From the NCBI RefSeq assembly GCF_002878395.1, contig NW_025860786.1:500689-564688 (forward strand): DNA of 64,000 nucleotides, in the 5' to 3' direction. Shown here in pieces: positions 58,600 through 64,000 of the stretch. The notes under the pieces were generated by a model that saw nothing but the letters and a program-made list of their open reading frames with translations, ran no database searches and had not been told where the DNA came from. The first letter of the stretch is position 1. Each line of letters begins with the position of its first letter. A program made the translations under genes and the position numbers. This DNA is from Capsicum annuum. Taxonomy: Eukaryota; Streptophyta; Magnoliopsida; Solanales; Solanaceae.

Positions 58600-59360
58600 A
58601 TAGGAAAACCTAGTGAGACAAAACCTCTTAAGGAAAAAAGATTACAACGCATATTAACTCCTCCTTCTAAGAATATAATTAAGCCCTCGCATCCCGAACT
58701 CTTACACCATCTTCTCAAAAGTTATAGTTGGAAGAGACTTGGTGAATAAATCGGCTACATTGTCACTCGAACGAATTCGTTGCACGTTAATATCACCATT
58801 ATTTTATAGCTCGTGTGTATAGAAAAACTTTGAGAAGTGTACTTCGTTCTATCTCCTTTTATGAATCCAATCTTAAGATGTACTATGCATACTACATTAT
58901 CTCCCTATAAAATGGAGGGTACTTTGTCATATTTCAAACCACATTTTTCTCGAATGAGATGTATCACGGACCTCAATCATATACATTCTCGGATTTCTTT
59001 ATGAATAGCTATTATCTCATTATGATTCGATATGGTGGCTACGATAAACTGCTTTGTAGATAGCAGTACCCCAACATATGACCACAGAGCCTATTTGACA
59101 TCGAGCTTTATGCGGGTCAGATAAGTACCCAACATCAGCATGACCAATAAGATCGGGACTGCATTTCGTTAGAATAAAATAAGCCCATATCGGTAGTCTC
59201 TTTAGGTACCTTATATATGTTTGATCTCATTTTGATGTCTCCTAGTAGGAGTATAACTATACCTTGCTAACAAATTAACCAAAGAGGTTATATCAGGCGT
59301 TGTAGTATTTGCAAGATATATGAGTGCACCAATTATACTAAGATGTAGTACTTCATAACC
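58600..59360 (-). pseudogene. Ale-like RNase H and end of RT, remnant
   Basis: The minus strand around 59280-59340 gives SIIGALIYLANTTTPDITSLVNLLARYS, the conserved RT end (family form G-A-L-M-Y-L-A-N-x-T-R-P-D-I). Around 59060-59150 is IGHADVGYLSDPHKARCQ and around 58990-59060 ISTKQFIVATISNHNEIIAIHK (RNase H core; the first Asp is in the HAD box). Around 58900-58940 is ILYGDNVVCI with the second active-site Asp, followed by KGDRTKYTS. Stops and small shifts throughout. Confidence 0.85.
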
Positions 59361-60040
59361 AATTCAATTCGGTATATTTCTCATGTTAGAAAATAATCTA
59401 TTGCCTTGAAAACTCTCTAAGAGGTCCAATGATTTTCAAGATATAAATTTATGCAATATAGGTATTATAAATAAGTTTTCCACAAACTTTTATATGCTTC
59501 AAACATCTTGAATCCTTAAAAAAGTTTTAATATAAATGTTATCAACTGACATTATCAACATTTCATGAGTGACATCTTCAAGTATTTGGACTGCAAATCA
59601 AATAAGTGTTATGCTTACCAAGATACATCCTTTTATGTCACTGAAAAATATTTCTACATCAGTATATTTAAAAAACGTAGAATTTGGATCCACGTAATCT
59701 TTTACAATATTGCGCCAATATTGTATTAAAGATACTGATGATATATCATTTTGTACCGATTCACAGTGTGACATAACATTTTGAGATCTCATCACTCTAT
59801 TATTTTTAGGTACGTGCACCTCTCATAAGGTTTCATGAAATGTAACGTCAGAGGCTCTTCAAGAGAATATTGCTTTCTTATTATCATTAATTGCTCCTTA
59901 TCCTTTTCAAGAATTATTTTATTTGGAATTGATTGGTCTATCACGCTTTACGCATGTATAGACTTTGTCCTTCAGGGATACAAAATAGGAGAACTTTCAG
60001 CTTAAATATGAAATACTTTAAGCATTAGACTTGAATTATC
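59361..60040 (-). pseudogene. Presumed RT region, motifs not recognised
   Basis: It lies where the palm of RT should be, between integrase and the RT end. The open minus-strand stretch 59598-59819 has an ILVSITLI-like end but no clear catalytic box. The region seems shortened. Confidence 0.4.
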
Positions 60041-60640
60041 TTTTGAATGAAGATCTGATGATAATTCCTAACATATTTCATAGCTGCTTGTAATCTCACC
60101 CTTATCTTAGGAAAACTAACGTAAATCCTCTATCTTTTTGGGGAAATTCATCTTTGTGAATTATGGTATATTCATTAATCGTATACCGCACATCAAAACT
60201 ATTATATGGACAATGCATGTTTGCTGACTCAAAATCAACTTTAAGGGGGAATTAATCATAATTTATTAATTTGATGCATACAATTGCTTTTGCATATAAT
60301 ATTTCATATTTCAAACTAACACATGAACCTCTGTTCTTATTAGCAATGGTTCGGCTATTTATTAAAGGTATTCAAAGCCAAACCATAATCATCAAGATGA
60401 ATTGTCTTGATTACACAATCTGACAGTTATTCTCTTAACTCAATTTTATTGAGAAAAAAATTTATGAATGTTAAACTGCATGCTGCAATAAACGTACAAG
60501 TGATCATCTTATATCTATGCATCTTAACAGATCACATGGCTGGTGAACGGGCCCATATTCTCCTTTTATATTTTCTAGATTTTAGGGGATCCAACCCTAA
60601 CATTAGTTGGTCCAACCAAATTATCATAAGAACATGCAAC
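60041..60640 (-). pseudogene. Ale-like integrase remnant
   Basis: The minus strand matches the plus-strand remnant at 48780-49380, including the phrases ggtatacgattaatgaatatac-like, the INYDLFP-type PTxYHKxSPLQL equivalent and the sequence before ctcattacaagcagctatgaaat. It is the integrase core and C-terminal part; stops are frequent. Confidence 0.65.
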
Positions 60641-61956
60641 ATTAAAAATTCATAAGGAATTTTCTAACTATTCAATATTTGTTTAATACTTAATATGCAC
60701 ATCTATGAAATGTCATAATCATTTATGTCAAATTATGAACTTACTTATTCTAGTAAACTCCAAGTTTACCATGACATGTGTTTTTTACTTTAGTAAACCT
60801 TTTGTTTACTATGACATAAATTTTGTATCAATAACAATAAACTCTTAGTTTTTTATATCATGTGATCTCACCATGCTCGAATAACTTTTCACATTCTTGT
60901 TTTTTAGTATAGTAACTTGGAGAAATTCAATCTTCCAATTATTTTTCCTCTTCTGGAGGTGGATTATGATATCTTCACAACTAAGAAAACGTTCGAATTT
61001 ATATACATTCACTTTTATTCTTGGATTATAGATTTGTATTTATAGTAATCAAAATTCTCATTACCTAGAAATGAAATATAATTGTGCCTTACACATATCA
61101 AATTATGATATCTTATAACCTCTTTCATGATATATCTACTTCAGGAGCAAATCAAGGCATACATATAATGTAGAGAATTTTTCTCTTAACATATCTTTCA
61201 GAGTACATCATATATTGCTACTACATTCACATCAAGAATGGAGCAAATTGTCATCTTTCAGACTTTTCACATATTGCTACCACGTTCACTTCATGGAATT
61301 GAGCATATTAAATGGACGAGTTTCTTGACCTCTTATCAAATACACATGTTTTTTCCTTAGCCATCATAATATAATCAATATGGTGCACTAAGATTCAAAC
61401 TCCACATCTTATCCATATAAAGGCGTCTTAGGCTATAAATTAATGGGATTTGAACCCAATATGTTATTTGGTGAACTGAGACTGTACTCGATGTCTTACC
61501 CTCTTATTATGATGAAACTTCCTCTTATTATGATAAAATATAAATTCACCATCTTATCCTCAATTAATAGCACAATAGACCAAAGTAAAATAAAACTCAA
61601 GAACAAGATACAAAAGTCCAGTAATGTCCGGCTTCTTGTTGGCAAATTTAAGGATAAAAAGATATGTAAAAAAGCCACTTGGTGGTCACTTTTCTTTTGC
61701 GACACACTCTTCCATAAAGTAGAAAGATTTAGTTTTAATGCATGTTACATAGAATATAGCAAGTAATGATGAAAATATAATATCAAGAATAAGCAAATGA
61801 TTTTAGTTACTTACCTATGATGTGATGAACACCTCAATCAATTTTTATTTTTTTCTGCCTAACATATTATAAGGCTTACTACATATACCTTGTGACTAAA
61901 TTGTAAACCTTCTATATTATAGATTCACTTGATTTCTAGTAAGGTGGGAGTGGTAT
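60641..61956 (-). other. 5' interior of the minus-strand Ale-like element
   Basis: It corresponds to 47840-48780 of the plus-strand copy by shared phrases (for example at 60960-61320) but shows no gag. A 19-bp duplication (cctcttattatgatgaaac / cctcttattatgataaaat) lies at 61499-61539. Open frames on both strands at 61443-61766 have no motif. Confidence 0.5.
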
Positions 61957-62209
61957 TGTGTAGCAAAATATTTGAGACTGAAGAACAAAAAGAATGAAGA
62001 GAGAAGTGAAAGTAATTCTTTATTTCTCTTGAGTTAGTCTTGAGGGGTCTTTTACAATGAAGGAAATTCTTCTATTTATAGGGAAAACTATTCCTAGTTT
62101 CTCTCTAAAAGATAGATACTTCATATCCTAATAGATATCAAATAGATTTTGACATATTTTATCTATATTCTTGATAGATATTCATTATAATATAAATATG
62201 TTTATAACA
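61957..62209 (-). repeat. 5' LTR of the minus-strand Ale-like element
   Basis: On the minus strand it starts TGTTATAAACAT. Probable TATA box: complement of ctatttatag at 62072-62081. Confidence 0.88.
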
Positions 62210-62640
62210 ATTTTGTCTATTACAAAGTCTTTTAATGAAGGAGAACAAGTGCAAATGATATTTCTAAGGCCCTTCACATATTTAATATAATATAGATATA
62301 GATTAGTCTAAAAAAATATTTATGAAATAATTATTTATTCGATAAATATAGATTTAAGTAAAATCAATTCTTATTGAATTATCCATAAATCTGGGATAAA
62401 AATGATGAGTCCATTATGCTAAGCCTTCGATTTCATCTTATTTTGGAGCCCCATTGGGAGCCACATGTCCAATGATGTGGCAATCCAAGTCAATTGAAGG
62501 AGTCAATAGGACCATGCCATACGTCAAAATGATATAGTATGCCTAGTGAAACCAAAGGCCCAATCAAATGTTGTCATGTCACCTAAAATTTGATTGGCCA
62601 AAAAAGCCCATCTTCACCATTACTCTTTCTTTTCTAAAAC

Positions 62641-62650
62641 TATAAATAAG
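62641..62650 (+). promoter_or_regulatory. Candidate TATA box
   Basis: ctataaataaggg, about 120 bases before the tandem repeats. Confidence 0.6.
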
Positions 62651-62734
62651 GGTCTCATAATTCAAAAAACCCACCAATAATTCTAACAAGAAACAAGAAA
62701 GATCTTGTGGATCAAATGCCACAGATTTCTCTAC

Positions 62735-63070
62735 AAATTCAAAAATTCAAGATCTAGTTCATCAAGAGTCAAGATCAAGACCACAAGATTCAAGAACAAG
62801 ATCAAAGACACTTGAATTTAAGTACAAGTCGAGATCAAGTTAATAAATTTCACAATTCAAGATCCAATTAATTAAGATACAAGATCAAGACCACAAGATT
62901 CAAGAACACGCTTAAAGAATTTTGAATTCAAGTACAAGTGAAGATCAAGTTCATCAAATCCATAAATCAAAATCTAATTTGTCAAGATTCAAGATCAAGA
63001 CCACAAGATTCAAGAACAAACTCAAAAACCCTTGAATTGAAGTAACCAAATTCATCAAGTTCAGCAACAA
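62735..63070 (+). repeat. 110-bp tandem repeat, three units
   Basis: aagatcaagaccacaagatt starts units at 62771, 62881 and 62991, exactly 110 bases apart, each followed by caagaaca and later gaattcaagtacaagt-type words. It lies downstream of a TATA box and so is probably transcribed. Confidence 0.92.
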
Positions 63071-64000
63071 TTAAGATCAAGATCAAAGATCTTAAATTTA
63101 TATTTGAAAAGAAGAATAAGAGGATTCATGAAGATCGTAACACTCACATATTGAAATCAATAAAGTGATTGTTGTAATATTTTTCGTTATCCGAATATTA
63201 TTTTCTCATATTGAATTGTATTGTTTATAAATTTTGCCTTGTGGTATAATCTCTACCACTCATATTAACTTTTTTGACATCAAAGTTTAAGAACACTAAA
63301 AGAACTTCGAAGAAGGTTAATTCTCTATCAACTGTCTCCAATGTTGTTGATTCCAAATTCTATGATGAAGTCAAAATCATCTTTGGTGTTACTTTTTGAA
63401 GCTTTGGAGCTATCACAAGGAGCAAGGCCAGCATGTTAGGACAATAAATACATCAAATGTCAATTGTACCAACTTGAATTTTTGGATTCTCAATCCTAAA
63501 AGGAGCGAGGTCCTATGCAAATGGTTCAAAAGAAGGAATCAATTTAGAAGAGACACTTAATATGACTCTAGCTCTACTTGAGCACTTTAGTTCAAAATAT
63601 TCTTGTACAAAGAACGTTGGTTATTAAACTAATGTATCATCTCCACTTACATTGCATAAGCTGAGCACCTCAAGGATCAACTTACGTGACCAGCCATGTT
63701 ACTCTAAAACATCTCCAATAATCATGCAAATAATGGTAACTGATGGAGGAGTAACTTATAAACCTAGCAAAGACAATTGATGGTCTGACCTAGTATATGC
63801 AAAATCAAGATGCTTGAATTGATAAGTTGGTGGATAGGATAGGTGGATTAATAGACGGATAATCTAGACATGAACCTAAAAAATCCCTTAAAGTGCACGA
63901 CACAGAACATCCCATAAAATAAAACATAACTTACTAAGGAGGTACAAGTCTCTTATGAGGAAATGATACCGATTGATTAGTTGAAAGAGTTAATTAAAGG

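Larger units (their letters stand above)
58215..62214 (-). mobile_element. Ale-like Ty1/copia element with exact ATTTT duplication
   Basis: The element is 58220-62209, flanked by ATTTT at 58215-58219 and 62210-62214. It has LTRs of about 238 and 253 bp and a minus-strand interior of 3.5 kb containing, from right to left, integrase, RT fragments and RNase H. It is a short relative of the element at 47.6-54 kb and lies in the opposite orientation. All frames are broken and gag is not recognisable. Confidence 0.88.
62215..64000 (+). mobile_element. LTR, leader and possible gag start of another LTR element (partial)
   Basis: A TATA box at 62641-62650 (tataaataag) is followed by a transcribed-leader-like region with A-rich direct repeats, aataaagtg (polyadenylation-like) at 63160 and a leader from 63260 on. 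Near 63710 ctccaataatcatgcaaataatggtaactgatg resembles a Ty3/gypsy gag start seen in Solanaceae, from memory only. No LTR edge was fixed; the element would continue past the window. Confidence 0.5.

Noticed and set aside
1..64000. An intact host gene, rRNA or bacterial-type system
   Set aside because: No frame longer than about 140 codons without retroelement motifs, no ribosomal RNA signature and no coherent exon series were seen; a spliced gene with very short exons cannot be excluded by eye.

Overview
The window is nuclear DNA of a flowering plant. It is AT-rich and non-coding in character, with no operons, no bacterial-style gene spacing and no intact host gene that I can recognise. The wording of the retroelement remnants (Ty3/gypsy with a C-terminal chromodomain-like tail, Tat/Athila-like Ty3, Ale-like Ty1/copia) reminds me most of Solanaceae such as potato, tomato, pepper or tobacco. 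That placement is an inference from memory, not a search result. Almost all recognisable sequence is nested, decayed LTR retrotransposon; every coding remnant carries stops and frameshifts.

Layout. 1-4.97 kb: minus-strand Ty3/gypsy element (RNase H end, RT, protease, gag, 5' LTR) running off the left edge. 5.93-7.16 kb: minus-strand integrase/chromodomain remnant of another Ty3 element. 7.2-8.3 kb: unassigned LTR-like DNA. 8.36-9.66 kb: partial LTR of the family seen at 3 kb. 9.66-16.36 kb: LTR-bounded, gag-only, non-autonomous Ty3 element on the minus strand. 16.4-24.1 kb: a rearranged cluster of Tat/Athila-like pieces, with a minus-strand protease/gag piece, a plus-strand gag fused directly to integrase, LTR starts in opposite orientations, a 92-bp tandem repeat and a roughly 1-kb inverted duplication. 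25.03-34.26 kb: full-length, decayed minus-strand Ty3 element with 2.0-2.2-kb LTRs. 34.91-46.19 kb: Ty1/copia element on the plus strand with LTR pair, PBS and an exact TCCTA target-site duplication, interrupted at 35.97-39.86 kb by a 3.9-kb solo-LTR-like insertion with an exact AATAG duplication. 46.50-47.14 kb: long inverted repeat around TA/TG microsatellites. 47.36-54.87 kb: a terminal-inverted-repeat element split by an Ale-like copia (TSD ATATT), itself interrupted by a 5'-truncated Ty3 element. 55.04-56.41 kb: second copy of the same terminal-inverted-repeat element. 58.22-62.21 kb: minus-strand Ale-like copia with TSD ATTTT. 62.2-64 kb: promoter, leader and possible gag start of another LTR element, with 110-bp tandem repeats.

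The boundaries give a relative history: hosts are older than the elements inside them, and LTR pairs that differ at many positions point to old insertions. The most useful leads are structural rather than a new gene system: tandem arrays inside LTRs, dyad-rich blocks upstream of likely LTR promoters, a gag-integrase deletion junction, an inverted duplication, and two neighbouring copies of a terminal-inverted-repeat element separated by microsatellite.
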